In this document: positions 35,318 through 44,281 of the stretch, piece by piece
How positions within the stretch are numbered: the first letter of the stretch is position 1
Layout: each line of letters begins with the position of its first letter
Origin: Fusibacter tunisiensis
GTDB taxonomy: Bacteria; Bacillota; Clostridia; Peptostreptococcales; Acidaminobacteraceae
DNA length: 64,000 nt
Assembly: GCF_016908355.1 (NCBI RefSeq)
Contig: NZ_JAFBDT010000003.1
Span: 1 to 64,000, forward strand
Direction: 5' to 3'
Notes under the pieces: generated by a model
Told to the model about the DNA's origin: nothing
Seen by the model: the letters and a program-made list of their open reading frames with translations, nothing else
Databases searched by the model: none
Made by a program: the position numbers and the translations under genes

Positions 35318-36499
35318 ATGGAGCATCTTTTTTCAGACCGAGTCAAAAAATTAAAGGCATCCGAAATTAGAGAAATATTGAAATTAACACAACGTCCGGA
35401 AATAATATCCTTTGCAGGTGGATTGCCTGCACCTGAAATGTTTCCAGTTGAAGCTTACAAGGCGATGTCTATTAAAGTTATGGACGAAATGGGACGTGAA
35501 GCAATGCAGTACAGCACAACTGAAGGATACGATCCTCTAAGAGAAAAAATAGCCAAACGTATGCAAGCGTCAGGTGTTCGTGTATCAAAAGAAGACCTGC
35601 TAATTACAAATGGCTCTCAACAAGGTTTGGATTTTACAGGTAAAATTTTTATTAATCCAGGGGATTATGTTTTGTGCGAAAGTCCGAGTTATCTAGGTGC
35701 TATCAATGCTTTTAGGGCTTACGAGTGTGAATTTAAAGAAGTTGAAACAGATTCTGAAGGCATGGTGATGGACGCGCTTAAGGAAGCAATTGATCAACAT
35801 CCAAAAGCCAAATACATTTATGTGATTCCTGACTTTCAAAACCCATCTGGGAGAACCTGGTCAGAGTCTAGAAGAAAAGAATTGGTTGAACTTGCAAACC
35901 AATACAATCTCATCATTATTGAAGATAACCCATATGGAGAGCTACGATATGAGGGCGAGGCGATTCCACCGGTAAAAGCATTTGACACTGAAGGTCGAGT
36001 TGTTTATCTGGGAACTTTTTCGAAAACTTTTTCACCTGGCTTACGTATTGGCTGGGTGTGTGCATCGCCGCTGCTTCTAAATAAATATATTACGGTAAAG
36101 CAGGGCGCAGATTTACAGGCGAGCTCTATGAGTCAAAGAGTTTTGAATGCTTTTTTAGAGAATTATGATTTTGATGCACATATCCGTGCTATAATTAATG
36201 TGTATCATAAACGAAGAGATTTGATGTTCTCAGAGATGAAGAAACATTTTCCCCAAAATGCAAAATATGAAATTTCGAAAGGCGGGTTATTCGCCTGGGT
36301 GGAGTTGCCTGAACATGTGGACGCACGAGAATTGATGAAATTGGCAGTGTCGAATAAAGTGGCTTTTGTACCAGGAGGCTCTTTTTTCCCAAATGGTGGC
36401 AAAGAAAATTACATGCGGCTTAATTTCTCAAATATGCCTGAACCTAAAATTGTGGAAGGTATTGAAAGATTAGGTAAAATTTTGAGCAAGGAAATTTGA
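35318..36499 (+). CDS. PLP-dependent aminotransferase, class I (2-aminoadipate/aromatic type)
   Basis: A 393-residue fold-type I aminotransferase. The opening ISFAGGLPAPEMFP and the PLP lysine in GTFSKTFSPGLRIGW belong to the 2-aminoadipate/valine-like branch (LysN, AvtA, or aromatic relatives). IPDFQNPSG and IEDNPYGELRY bind PLP. The exact substrate cannot be deduced. Start ATG 35318 follows AGGGGGCGAATC. It stands alone between trkA and the NUDIX gene, with a terminator-like hairpin in front of the latter. Confidence 0.88.
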   Translation: MEHLFSDRVKKLKASEIREILKLTQRPEIISFAGGLPAPEMFPVEAYKAMSIKVMDEMGREAMQYSTTEGYDPLREKIAKRMQASGVRVSKEDLLITNGSQQGLDFTGKIFINPGDYVLCESPSYLGAINAFRAYECEFKEVETDSEGMVMDALKEAIDQHPKAKYIYVIPDFQNPSGRTWSESRRKELVELANQYNLIIIEDNPYGELRYEGEAIPPVKAFDTEGRVVYLGTFSKTFSPGLRIGWVCASPLLLNKYITVKQGADLQASSMSQRVLNAFLENYDFDAHIRAIINVYHKRRDLMFSEMKKHFPQNAKYEISKGGLFAWVELPEHVDARELMKLAVSNKVAFVPGGSFFPNGGKENYMRLNFSNMPEPKIVEGIERLGKILSKEI

Positions 36500-36511
36500 T
36501 TCAACACGAGG

Positions 36512-36548
36512 ACCCGATTTTGTAGATGATGCAAAGTCGGGTTTATTT
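36512..36548 (+). terminator. Terminator-like hairpin after the aminotransferase
   Basis: ACCCGATTTTG (36512-36522) pairs with CAAAGTCGGGT (36532-36542) around 9 bases, followed by TTATTT. Confidence 0.7.
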
Positions 36549-36562
36549 AATGGAGGCTTATT

Positions 36563-37099
36563 ATGAAACCAGAATTTGTAACAGCACTAAAAGCATATCG
36601 CACATATGATGCACTTGAAGGTCGTTTTAAAAAAACCATTCTCCAACTTTCCAAGATTAAAATTCCAAATGGTCATTTGACTGGCTCTGCTTGGATATTA
36701 AACCCTGAAGGCACACATGTCCTTTTGATGCACCATGTGAAATTGGATAAGTGGCTTCAACCAGGGGGACATGTAGAATCAGAAGAGACACCTCTTGAGT
36801 GTGCCCTTAGAGAAGCGAAGGAAGAAACGGGACTAGAATCAATCGAAATTGCATCCGAGGCTATTTTTGATGTGGATATTCATGAAATACCAGAGGAAGT
36901 AGAAGGCCGAATGCACTTCCACTATGATATTCGGTACCGGTTTACAGCGGATATGGATGCGAAATTGATTGGCAATTCGGAGTCAGATGCCCTTCAATGG
37001 TTTGCAATTGAGGATATTTTTAAGACGCGAAAAGAGGCACATATTGCCCGTATGATTCAAAAAACTAGAAAGATGGATTTTTCAAATTCTAAACAGTAG
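36563..37099 (+). CDS. NUDIX hydrolase
   Basis: A 178-residue NUDIX-family hydrolase of nucleoside diphosphate-linked substrates. The Nudix box is GGHVESEETPLECALREAKE followed by ETGL, with all catalytic Glu residues. A helical N-terminal extension (about 40 residues) precedes the domain. The substrate is unknown. ATG 36563 follows GGAGGCTTATT; the gene is 15 bp after a terminator-like hairpin. Confidence 0.9.
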   Translation: MKPEFVTALKAYRTYDALEGRFKKTILQLSKIKIPNGHLTGSAWILNPEGTHVLLMHHVKLDKWLQPGGHVESEETPLECALREAKEETGLESIEIASEAIFDVDIHEIPEEVEGRMHFHYDIRYRFTADMDAKLIGNSESDALQWFAIEDIFKTRKEAHIARMIQKTRKMDFSNSKQ

Positions 37100-37136
37100 A
37101 TGATTAAACTGTACTTTGGAAGAAGCTGCGATAAAA

Positions 37137-37165
37137 TTGACAAATATGGATTAAGTTATTATTAA
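37137..37165 (+). promoter_or_regulatory. Promoter of the sugar-binding lipoprotein gene
   Basis: TTGACA (37137-37142), 17-bp spacer, TATTAA (37160-37165). The leader to the start codon is about 75 bp and AT-rich. Confidence 0.6.
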
Positions 37166-37239
37166 TTCTGGTTTTTATGTTCATTTTATATAGACTAAAA
37201 CTTAAATTGAGTTGTTAAATCTGAAAGGGGATTATATTT

Positions 37240-38346
37240 ATGAACAAGAAATGGAGTGCACTCTTAATGACAATGGTTATGATTCTTGTGGCTTTTGTAG
37301 GCTGTTCATCTGAAAATGGTGACAGTGCAGGTCCTGAAATTGGTATTGTACTTCCAACACGGGATGAGCCAAGATGGGTTCAAGATGAGACTCGATTTAA
37401 AGAAGCTCTTGAAGGAACAGATTATTCAGTAGAAATCTTATTCAGTCAAGGTTCATCGGCAACAGAACTTCAAAATGTAGAGTCACTTCTTACAAAAGGA
37501 ATCGAAGTTTTAATTATTTGTCCACATGATGGTGATGCAGCAGCTGCAGCAGCTGAAGCCGCTAAAAAAGAAGGTGTTACAGTAATTTCTTATGACAGAT
37601 TAATTACTGGAACAGATGCAGTTGACTATTACGTAACATTTGACTCAGTTGCTGTTGGTGAAGCACAAGGTCAATATCTTGTAGATCAAGCTTCAGGAAC
37701 AGAGAATCCACTTTATCTTTATGCAGGTGCTGCTTCTGATAACAATGCTTTCTTATTCTTTGAAGGTGCTTGGAATGTGCTTCAACCTAAAATTGCAGAC
37801 GGCACGTTTGTAATTAAGAATTCAGAAGAAGCCATTGCACTTCAAGAAAAAGCTGTACTGACACGTGAAGAAATGGGTAAAATTCTAAATCAAGTTACAA
37901 CAAACTGGGATTTCAATGAAGCGAAGAATAAAGCAGAGTCTCATTTGACAGCAGTAGGTGCTGCAGACAAGGGCGATGTATTTATTTTGGCACCAAATGA
38001 TGGAACAGCCCGTTCAATTGCAGATACATTTGCTTCTGATAGCGATGTAAGCAGTTATGTCATTACAGGACAAGATGCAGAAAAAGCTTCTATTCAATAC
38101 ATCATCGATGGCATTCAATCAATGACAGTATTTAAAGATGTCCGCTCTTTAGTTACAGATTCAATTGGAATGGCACTTGCCGTGTTGGATGGACAATCTC
38201 CATCAACAACAGGTTCTTATAACAATGGTGTGAAAGATGTTGCTGCAAAGCAAACTGAAGTAATCGTTGTAAATCAAGGGAACGTAAAGTCAGCTTTGAT
38301 TGATTCAGGTTACTATGAGGCTTCCGAATTTACGGGACTTGAGTAG
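37240..38346 (+). CDS. Sugar ABC transporter substrate-binding lipoprotein (orphan)
   Basis: A 368-residue type-1 periplasmic-binding-fold protein anchored as a lipoprotein (lipobox LVAFVGC, C22). The sequence EIGIVLPTRDEPRWVQDE, GSSATELQNVESLLTKGIEV and VISYDRLITG matches the xylose/multiple-sugar-binding (ChvE/XylF) group. No ABC ATPase or permease lies on either side: a NUDIX gene precedes it and an FMN oxygenase follows convergently. It either works with a permease elsewhere or senses sugar for a receptor. It overlaps the next gene by 17 bp. Confidence 0.88.
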   Translation: MNKKWSALLMTMVMILVAFVGCSSENGDSAGPEIGIVLPTRDEPRWVQDETRFKEALEGTDYSVEILFSQGSSATELQNVESLLTKGIEVLIICPHDGDAAAAAAEAAKKEGVTVISYDRLITGTDAVDYYVTFDSVAVGEAQGQYLVDQASGTENPLYLYAGAASDNNAFLFFEGAWNVLQPKIADGTFVIKNSEEAIALQEKAVLTREEMGKILNQVTTNWDFNEAKNKAESHLTAVGAADKGDVFILAPNDGTARSIADTFASDSDVSSYVITGQDAEKASIQYIIDGIQSMTVFKDVRSLVTDSIGMALAVLDGQSPSTTGSYNNGVKDVAAKQTEVIVVNQGNVKSALIDSGYYEASEFTGLE

Positions 38347-39409
38347 TTTCAAAGTCAGCCCACAGGTCATTGAAAATTTCTTGTACTGTGGTAATCCGAT
38401 CTACTTTATAAACGTTGGCCCCTGCAAAAAACAAGCCATTTTCATAATCACCATTGACTGCAGCAATGAGCGCATCAGAGATACAAAAGGGTGTCGTGGC
38501 AGAGTCACATGTTTGGAGACAGCCGAGACATTTTTGAGGCTTAATTCTGGCTTCTGCGTTCAATCTGCTCAGTAAAGGCGTTTGTAAGGCTCGCCCTGGT
38601 AAACCTACAGGACTTTGAATGATTTTGACATCGGATTTTGATGCATTCAAATATATCTTTTTAAACCCAAGATGGGCATCGCATTCCTCTGAGGCAACAA
38701 AGCGTGTGGCCATCTGAACACCATCGGCCCCATATGAGAAGACTGTTTTTATATCCCTTGCGTCATATATCCCACCTGCAAAGATAACGGGTATTTTCTT
38801 ATTGTACTTTTCTTCATAGGGTAGAAGAATTGTTTTAATGGTCTGAATGGTTTCTTTAGCGTCAAACGCATTATTTTCAAGATCTTTGTATTTGAATCCA
38901 AGATGACCGCCTGCTTCAATGCCTTCGATAACTATGGCATCAGGTGTGGTTTGGTGGTTACGATCCCAGAACCGTATGATGAGTGAAGCCGCTTTTACGG
39001 ATGAAACGATTGGAACCAGTTTGGTATAAGAATTTTTCACGAGTCCAGGGAGTTCTGTTGGGAGCCCTGCACCTGAAATAATAAAATCTATCCCTTCTGC
39101 AACTGCTGTTTTAACATGTTCTGCATAATGACTCATGGCAACCATGAAATTAATGCCAATTAAGCCATCTTTAGTGATCGCCTTTGCTTTTTGGATTTCT
39201 TTTTTTAGCGCTCTTAAGTTTGCTTCAAGTGGTGCTGTTTTAAAATCAGGTTCTAAGAATCCAAGATTGACACCGGAGATCACACCAAGGCCACCACAAT
39301 TTGTTACGGCTGATGCAAGTGATGATCGACTGACACCAACGCCCATGGCGCCTAGAAAGAGTGGTTTTTTAAAAGTAACATCTCCTATTTTAAGTTCTGG
39401 CAGTTTCAT
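38330..39409 (-). CDS. Nitronate monooxygenase / FMN-dependent oxygenase family
   Basis: A 359-residue TIM-barrel FMN protein related to 2-nitropropane dioxygenase and FabK. The FMN-binding features are LFLGAMGVGVSRSSL, FAGGIYDARDIK and GADGVQMATRF. Near the C-terminus CLGCLQTCD has three Cys that could bind a metal or a cluster, which is seen in the anaerobic NMO branch. Nitroalkane oxidation, or an enoyl-ACP reductase-like role, are both possible. ATG 39409 follows GAGGAGGCAAA; the frame is open 10 codons further upstream. Confidence 0.82.
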   Translation of the reverse strand: MKLPELKIGDVTFKKPLFLGAMGVGVSRSSLASAVTNCGGLGVISGVNLGFLEPDFKTAPLEANLRALKKEIQKAKAITKDGLIGINFMVAMSHYAEHVKTAVAEGIDFIISGAGLPTELPGLVKNSYTKLVPIVSSVKAASLIIRFWDRNHQTTPDAIVIEGIEAGGHLGFKYKDLENNAFDAKETIQTIKTILLPYEEKYNKKIPVIFAGGIYDARDIKTVFSYGADGVQMATRFVASEECDAHLGFKKIYLNASKSDVKIIQSPVGLPGRALQTPLLSRLNAEARIKPQKCLGCLQTCDSATTPFCISDALIAAVNGDYENGLFFAGANVYKVDRITTVQEIFNDLWADFETTQVP

Positions 39410-39638
39410 TTTGCCTCCTCTTGTATAAAATTCATTCATTTTCTATGATATAGGGTGTTTTTTGCGATATCAAGAGTTGTTCTAGAGATGCTATAAATCG
39501 TTTATAAAGGTTTAATAATTTCACAAAATCAATCTTAAAAGCGCAGAACAGATGGTGACAAAAGTATCATGTATGATATATAATACATTTGGGTAACCTT
39601 TTTCCAAGATCAGTTTAAAAATGAAAGGAGCTTGGAAG

Positions 39639-40664
39639 ATGAGTAAAAATGTTTCAATCGATTGGAGCAAATTGGGATTTAGCTACACAAAAACAGACCT
39701 CAGGTATATTTCCATGTGGAAAGATGGAAAATGGGATGCGGGTAAGCTTGTGGAAGACAACATGATTTCCATTAGTGAGTCCTCTACTGCACTACATTAT
39801 GGTCAGCAGTGTTTCGAAGGCTTAAAGGCTTATAGAACGCCAAACGGAGAAATACAGCTATTTAGACCAGATGAAAATGCCAAAAGAATGCAACGCAGTT
39901 GCAGACGTGTTCTCATGCCAGAAATACCTGTGGACAAATTTATTGATGCCTGCATGCAGGTTGTGAAAGCCAATGAACATTTTGTTCCACCATATGGATC
40001 TGGAGCGACATTGTATTTGCGCCCATACGTTATAGGCGTTGGTCATAACATTGGTGTCAAACCAGCTCCTGAGTATTTGTTCGGCGTATTCTGTGTGCCT
40101 GTAGGGCCTTATTTTAAGGGTGGAATGGCACCAGTAAACTTCACGATTGCCGATATGGATCGTGCAGCACCTCATGGTACTGGTGCGGCAAAAGTGGGTG
40201 GCAATTATGCAGGTAGCCTTCTGCCTCATGAAGAAGCGGTTAAACGAGGCTTTGCAGATTGTATTTACCTTGATCCAGCAACACACACTAAAATTGAAGA
40301 GGTTGGTGCAGCGAATTTCTTTGGGATAACCAAAGACAATAAGTTTGTAACACCGGCATCGCCATCAATTTTGCCAAGTATTACCAAGTACTCTTTGATG
40401 GTTTTAGCTGAAAAATATTTAGGAATGACTGTTGAAGAACGTGATTGTTTGGTTGAAAAACTTGATGAGTTTGTGGAGACCGGCGCATGTGGTACTGCTG
40501 CGGTGATTACACCAATCGGCGGAATTGAGGTTGATGGAAAGCTTCATGTCTTCCATAGTGAAACTGAAGTTGGTCCTGTAACTAAAAAATTGTATGATAC
40601 ACTTGTGGGCATTCAATTTGGGGAAATTGAAGGTCCTGAAGGGTGGATCTACAAAGTGAAGTAA
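39639..40664 (+). CDS. ilvE: Branched-chain amino acid aminotransferase
   Basis: A 341-residue fold-type IV PLP enzyme that interconverts Leu, Ile, Val and their keto acids. The opening [18 protein letters not shown] is the IlvE signature. PLP lysine is in [17 protein letters not shown], and [11 protein letters not shown] and [10 protein letters not shown] complete the fingerprint. ATG 39639 follows AAAGGAGCTTGGAAG. A leucine T-box controls leuS elsewhere in the window; I see no amino-acid leader here. A terminator follows. Confidence 0.96.
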   Translation: MSKNVSIDWSKLGFSYTKTDLRYISMWKDGKWDAGKLVEDNMISISESSTALHYGQQCFEGLKAYRTPNGEIQLFRPDENAKRMQRSCRRVLMPEIPVDKFIDACMQVVKANEHFVPPYGSGATLYLRPYVIGVGHNIGVKPAPEYLFGVFCVPVGPYFKGGMAPVNFTIADMDRAAPHGTGAAKVGGNYAGSLLPHEEAVKRGFADCIYLDPATHTKIEEVGAANFFGITKDNKFVTPASPSILPSITKYSLMVLAEKYLGMTVEERDCLVEKLDEFVETGACGTAAVITPIGGIEVDGKLHVFHSETEVGPVTKKLYDTLVGIQFGEIEGPEGWIYKVK

Positions 40665-40668
40665 GATT

Positions 40669-40714
40669 AGAACGCCAGTGCGGATATAAACCAGCACCGG
40701 CGTTCTTTGTTTTT
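40669..40714 (+). terminator. Terminator after ilvE
   Basis: AGAACGCC (40669-40676) pairs with GGCGTTCT (40699-40706); an inner partial stem AGTGC/GCAC extends it. A T-rich tract follows. Confidence 0.75.
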
Positions 40715-40755
40715 TTAAAACAACTTTGGGTATAAAATTCCTAGGAGTGATGTCT

Positions 40756-41277
40756 ATGATGCGTATAAATCCTAATACGATTCAAGGCACATATGGGTTG
40801 CCAATAAATAAATCTCAAAATTCTGCCAAAAATAGCGATACTCAAGCAAATCCAGTGGCCAAGGATTATGTAATGCCTCAGGATAATCGATTGGATTTTT
40901 TAAAAGATCGGTATGGTGAAAAAGCATTAAAGCAGATGGGGCTGATTGAATGTGCCACATGTGCTTCGAGAACTTACGTTGATGGCTCCAATGACCCCGG
41001 GGTTTCCTTTAAGTCGCCTGCACATATATCTCCGGAAGCTTCGTTCGCAATGGTGTCATCTCATGAGCAGGAACACGTGACCAATGAACGTGCAAGGGCC
41101 CAGTCTGAGAATAGGGAAGTTATATCTCAAAGTGTTCAGATTTTTAGCAGTGTTTGTCCAGAGTGTGGCAAACACTATGCCTCGGGTGGTGTTACCCGAA
41201 CCACTACGGGGGCTAAAGCCACCAGCGCATATAGCAGTCAAGTTGATAAGGGTGACTTGATGGATGCTAAAGTTTAG
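40756..41277 (+). CDS. Putative zinc-motif protein (HEQEH, two CxxC)
   Basis: A 173-residue protein with the metalloprotease-like motif H103-E-Q-E-H107 flanked by two CxxC pairs, C66-A-T-C69 and C134-P-E-C137, the latter in CPECGKHYASGG. A conserved-looking core reads RTYVDGSNDPGVSFKSPAHI. The N-terminus is Asn/Gln-rich and unstructured, and no signal peptide is visible. I do not recognise a named family; a SprA-related metallopeptidase relative is possible. ATG 40756 (or 40750) follows AGGAG. It overlaps the convergent GDPD gene by 11 bp. Confidence 0.7.
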   Translation: MMRINPNTIQGTYGLPINKSQNSAKNSDTQANPVAKDYVMPQDNRLDFLKDRYGEKALKQMGLIECATCASRTYVDGSNDPGVSFKSPAHISPEASFAMVSSHEQEHVTNERARAQSENREVISQSVQIFSSVCPECGKHYASGGVTRTTTGAKATSAYSSQVDKGDLMDAKV

Positions 41278-41998
41278 ATTTTAAAGCAATCAGTTTATCT
41301 GGATAATCTGTGATAATACCGTCAACACCAGCAAGTATTAATTTTTTTGCTGTATCTGTTGAATTAACAGTATATGTGTTTATTTTTGTGTCATGAGCTT
41401 TCAACTTGGAAAGCTCTTTTTCATTTAAAGTCATAAAGTGTGGATGATAAAAATCACCATGAAGTGTGTTGACATATTTCCATGGATCAATGAGGGCGGC
41501 AGTAGATAAAACGCCTATTTGTGCTTCAGGATGAGCTGATTTTAGTGTTTTAAGGGCATAATGGTCAAATGAAGAAAAAATAAGTTGTTGATTGGGAAGA
41601 TAAGTCAAACAGAGGGCATAAGTCTTTTCTTCAATTCCCGGGTAGTGTACGCTACCTGCTTTAAATTCCACATTTAGCATAATTTTTTTGCCACTTGCTT
41701 TCTCAAAAACCTGGATTAGACTTAAAACTTCTTGTAGTGTTGGAATAGAAGCCGTGCGGTTTTTGGCATGAACTTTAAGAGTTTTGATTTCTGCAAGTGT
41801 CTTTTGAAAGATAAATCCCTTTTCCCCTGTAAGGCGATGAAGTTCAAAATCATGAAAGACAACAAGTTCACCATCTTGTGTAAAATGAACATCTAGTTCC
41901 AACCCATCAACACCCATTTCAAGTGCTTTTTCAAATGATATTAGCGTATTTTCCGGATAATACCCTGAAGCGCCCCGGTGTCCAAATATTTGAGTCAT
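41267..41998 (-). CDS. Glycerophosphodiester phosphodiesterase
   Basis: A 243-residue GDPD of the TIM-barrel type. The motif IFGHRGASGYYPENTLISF, the metal ligands GLELDVHFTQDGE, and VVFHDFELHRLTGEKG are the family signature; a later VEFKAG provides a further acidic ligand. It hydrolyses glycerophosphodiesters to glycerol-3-phosphate. No signal peptide, so it is probably cytosolic. ATG 41998 follows AGGAGGTTTATC; the frame is open further upstream. Confidence 0.95.
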   Translation of the reverse strand: MTQIFGHRGASGYYPENTLISFEKALEMGVDGLELDVHFTQDGELVVFHDFELHRLTGEKGFIFQKTLAEIKTLKVHAKNRTASIPTLQEVLSLIQVFEKASGKKIMLNVEFKAGSVHYPGIEEKTYALCLTYLPNQQLIFSSFDHYALKTLKSAHPEAQIGVLSTAALIDPWKYVNTLHGDFYHPHFMTLNEKELSKLKAHDTKINTYTVNSTDTAKKLILAGVDGIITDYPDKLIALKSKL

Positions 41999-42169
41999 GA
42001 TAAACCTCCTATAATGATGCTTTATATTTAAATTAATCATTCTATAAAACTAAGGAAAGTCCTTTAATATAGATTTGTTAATTTTTTTTAATTCTTCTAA
42101 AAAAAATGCACACCTTCTTTTTCGTGCTATAATGTAAGTGAAGAAAATAACAGAATCAGGAGGCGTCAT

Positions 42170-43354
42170 ATGATTTCAAAAGAAATACAAGAAAATCTTA
42201 AAAATTCATCCTGGATCCGCAAAATGTTTGTAGAAGGTGCTAAAATGCGCGAGATGTTTGGCGATGAAAATGTATTTGACTACAGTTTGGGAAATCCATA
42301 TTTTGAACCCCCAAAATCTGTAATTGAGAAACTTAAAGCAGTGGTTAATGCGGACGAACCTGGTGCACACCGCTATATGGATAATGCTGGATTTGTAGAA
42401 GTACGACAAAAAGTAGCAGATTCCATTAACAAAGACATCAAGGTGCCACTCACCCACAAACATGTTATGATGACAGTAGGCGCAGCAGGTGGTATCAATG
42501 CCGCGCTTAGGACCATATTGGATTCAGGTCAAGAAGTCATCATTATCGCGCCATATTTTGCTGAGTATATATTTTATATTAAAAATCATAATGGTGTGCC
42601 AGTTATTGTAAAATCAAATCCAGATACTTTTGAACCCAATTTAGAAACATTAGCAGCCAGTATTACTGAAAAGACACGTGCAATCATTATAAATTCACCC
42701 AACAATCCAACTGGTGTTATTTATTCTGAAGCCCTCTTAAAAAGTATGGCAGAGGTGGTGGCTCAAAAGGAAAAAGAATTTGGACATGCCATTTATGTCA
42801 TATCGGATGAACCCTATAAGGCTTTGGTTTATGAAGGTCATAAAGTGCCTAACATTCATAATATTTTTAAAAATTCTATGATTGTAAATTCGTATTCAAA
42901 GTCACTTGGACTTGCGGGCGAAAGAATTGGATACATTGCAGTTAATAGTAAAATCGAAAATGCGGAACTTTTGATGAATGGGTTGGCATTTGCAAATAGA
43001 ACACTTGGTTTTGTCAATGCACCTGCTCTCTGGCAAAAGGTTACGGCGGACAGTATAGATGAAACTGTTGATATTATGGAATATCAGAAGCGACGCGATC
43101 TGCTAATTGGGCATATGGAAAAGATCGGGTTTGAAATGGTAAAACCAAACGGTGCATTTTACTTGTTCCCAAAGGCCATGATAGAAGATGATGTTGCATT
43201 TGTTATGGAAGCAAAAAAATACAATTTGTTATTGGTACCTGGTAGCGGGTTTGGATATCCTGGGTATTTTAGGATGTCTTATTGTGTTGATATGGATATG
43301 ATAGAGAGATCTCTTCCTGCTTTGACGCAACTTGCAGAGGCATTTAAAAAATAA
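42170..43354 (+). CDS. PLP-dependent aminotransferase (aspartate aminotransferase-like)
   Basis: A 394-residue fold-type I aminotransferase. Features: DYSLGNPYFEPPKSV, the NSPNNPTGVIY nucleotide-like loop, SDEPYKALVYEG, and the PLP lysine in NSYSKSLGLAGERIGYIAV. The motif layout fits the subgroup that contains aspartate and other amino acid transaminases; the substrate is not fixed by sequence. A bidirectional terminator follows and separates it from the ECF gene. Confidence 0.87.
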   Translation: MISKEIQENLKNSSWIRKMFVEGAKMREMFGDENVFDYSLGNPYFEPPKSVIEKLKAVVNADEPGAHRYMDNAGFVEVRQKVADSINKDIKVPLTHKHVMMTVGAAGGINAALRTILDSGQEVIIIAPYFAEYIFYIKNHNGVPVIVKSNPDTFEPNLETLAASITEKTRAIIINSPNNPTGVIYSEALLKSMAEVVAQKEKEFGHAIYVISDEPYKALVYEGHKVPNIHNIFKNSMIVNSYSKSLGLAGERIGYIAVNSKIENAELLMNGLAFANRTLGFVNAPALWQKVTADSIDETVDIMEYQKRRDLLIGHMEKIGFEMVKPNGAFYLFPKAMIEDDVAFVMEAKKYNLLLVPGSGFGYPGYFRMSYCVDMDMIERSLPALTQLAEAFKK

Positions 43355-43356
43355 AC

Positions 43357-43400
43357 AAATCCCTGAATTCACATATTATATGTGCGTTCAGGGATTTTTT
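43357..43400. terminator. Bidirectional terminator
   Basis: AATCCCTGAA (43358-43367) pairs with TTCAGGGATT (43387-43396), with an inner CACATA/TATGTG stem, and T residues follow. It ends the aminotransferase transcript and lies downstream of the convergent ECF gene. Confidence 0.85.
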
Positions 43401-43427
43401 GAATGATAAGATAAAACCTAAATTTTG

Positions 43428-44177
43428 TTAAAATTTTGAGTGGATTGTTGCGTAAGATATATGTGCCTTTTCTAGGCCAGAATGAATTAGAAAAGCCAGA
43501 ATTGCGCCGACACCAAATTGAACAATGTTCCATGGAATGCTAAAAATTGGCACCATAAAGTTTCCGTAAATTATCCCTGCAGCAACATAATACCCTAGTA
43601 CCATCCAAATACCAGCAACAATCATGCCAACAAGTTGATTAAAGGAAACACCATATTTGTCTTTGAGCTTAAATAGAATCAGCGACAAGAGCGGAAGACC
43701 AATGGCAACAGAAAGAAGTTGCCAGTTTAGACTGCCAATTAGCTTAAGCGCGACTTCCACTGTAGAAGCTTCTTCAACTTGTGATACAATTGCATCAATG
43801 CTTGTCTGACGAATTGTGTAGATAAAACCAAGAACAGAAGCAATCCAGATCCCAATTGTGCCCCAAAGTACGTGTTTCTGATTTCGGAAATCACTGGAAA
43901 AATAGCCAATTATGAATCCCATTGCACTTTTGATGATTAGGGTTGGTAGAATCCAGTGGGCGTAACCACCAAGAAAATCTGCCAGTGCAGAGCCAACGCC
44001 TGCTGCAATTGCACCGTAAAAAGGGCCAAGTAAAATTCCAGATAAAAATATCGTTGTATCACCTGCATGTATGTAGCCGTTGGTGAAGGGAATTGGAATT
44101 TTAATTATGGAAGTGGTTAAGAAGACAAATGCTGTCATTAACGCGGTGTAAGTTAGAACTTTTAAATTATTTTTCAT
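43428..44177 (-). CDS. ECF transporter S component, probably vitamin B6
   Basis: A 249-residue membrane protein with about six helices and the ECF S-component pattern: ALMTAFVFLTTSIIKIPIPF, HAGDTTIFLSGILLGPFYGA, and GVGSALADFLGGYAHWILPT. It is divergent from a MocR regulator, whose family often controls pyridoxine uptake and PLP synthesis; a PdxU-like pyridoxine role is therefore the likely one, by context only. I chose ATG 44177 (AAAGG 9 nt upstream); ATG 44186 is in frame but abuts the ribosome site. Confidence 0.8.
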   Translation of the reverse strand: MKNNLKVLTYTALMTAFVFLTTSIIKIPIPFTNGYIHAGDTTIFLSGILLGPFYGAIAAGVGSALADFLGGYAHWILPTLIIKSAMGFIIGYFSSDFRNQKHVLWGTIGIWIASVLGFIYTIRQTSIDAIVSQVEEASTVEVALKLIGSLNWQLLSVAIGLPLLSLILFKLKDKYGVSFNQLVGMIVAGIWMVLGYYVAAGIIYGNFMVPIFSIPWNIVQFGVGAILAFLIHSGLEKAHISYATIHSKF

Positions 44178-44209
44178 CTTAGACATCCTTTCATCTTGTT
44201 TTCAAATTC

Positions 44210-44248
44210 AGTATAAGGTACAATTGACATTGTTTATAGGTGCAATTG
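44210..44248 (-). promoter_or_regulatory. MocR-type operator and ECF promoter
   Basis: Two direct repeats, AGGTACAATTG (44216-44226) and AGGTGCAATTG (44238-44248), lie 22 bp apart, or two helix turns. On the minus strand they sit just upstream of TATACT (44215-44210) where no good -35 is visible. This is the layout expected of a MocR/PdxR-type site that activates the ECF gene. The divergent regulator would be autoregulated. Confidence 0.6.
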
Positions 44249-44281
44249 TATGTTAGTTAGTAGGGTCAGAAAGGATTATAA

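Noticed and set aside
38300-38575. A 91-residue plus-strand frame at the SBP/FMN oxygenase junction.
   Set aside because: It is antisense to the FMN oxygenase C-terminus and has no start site.
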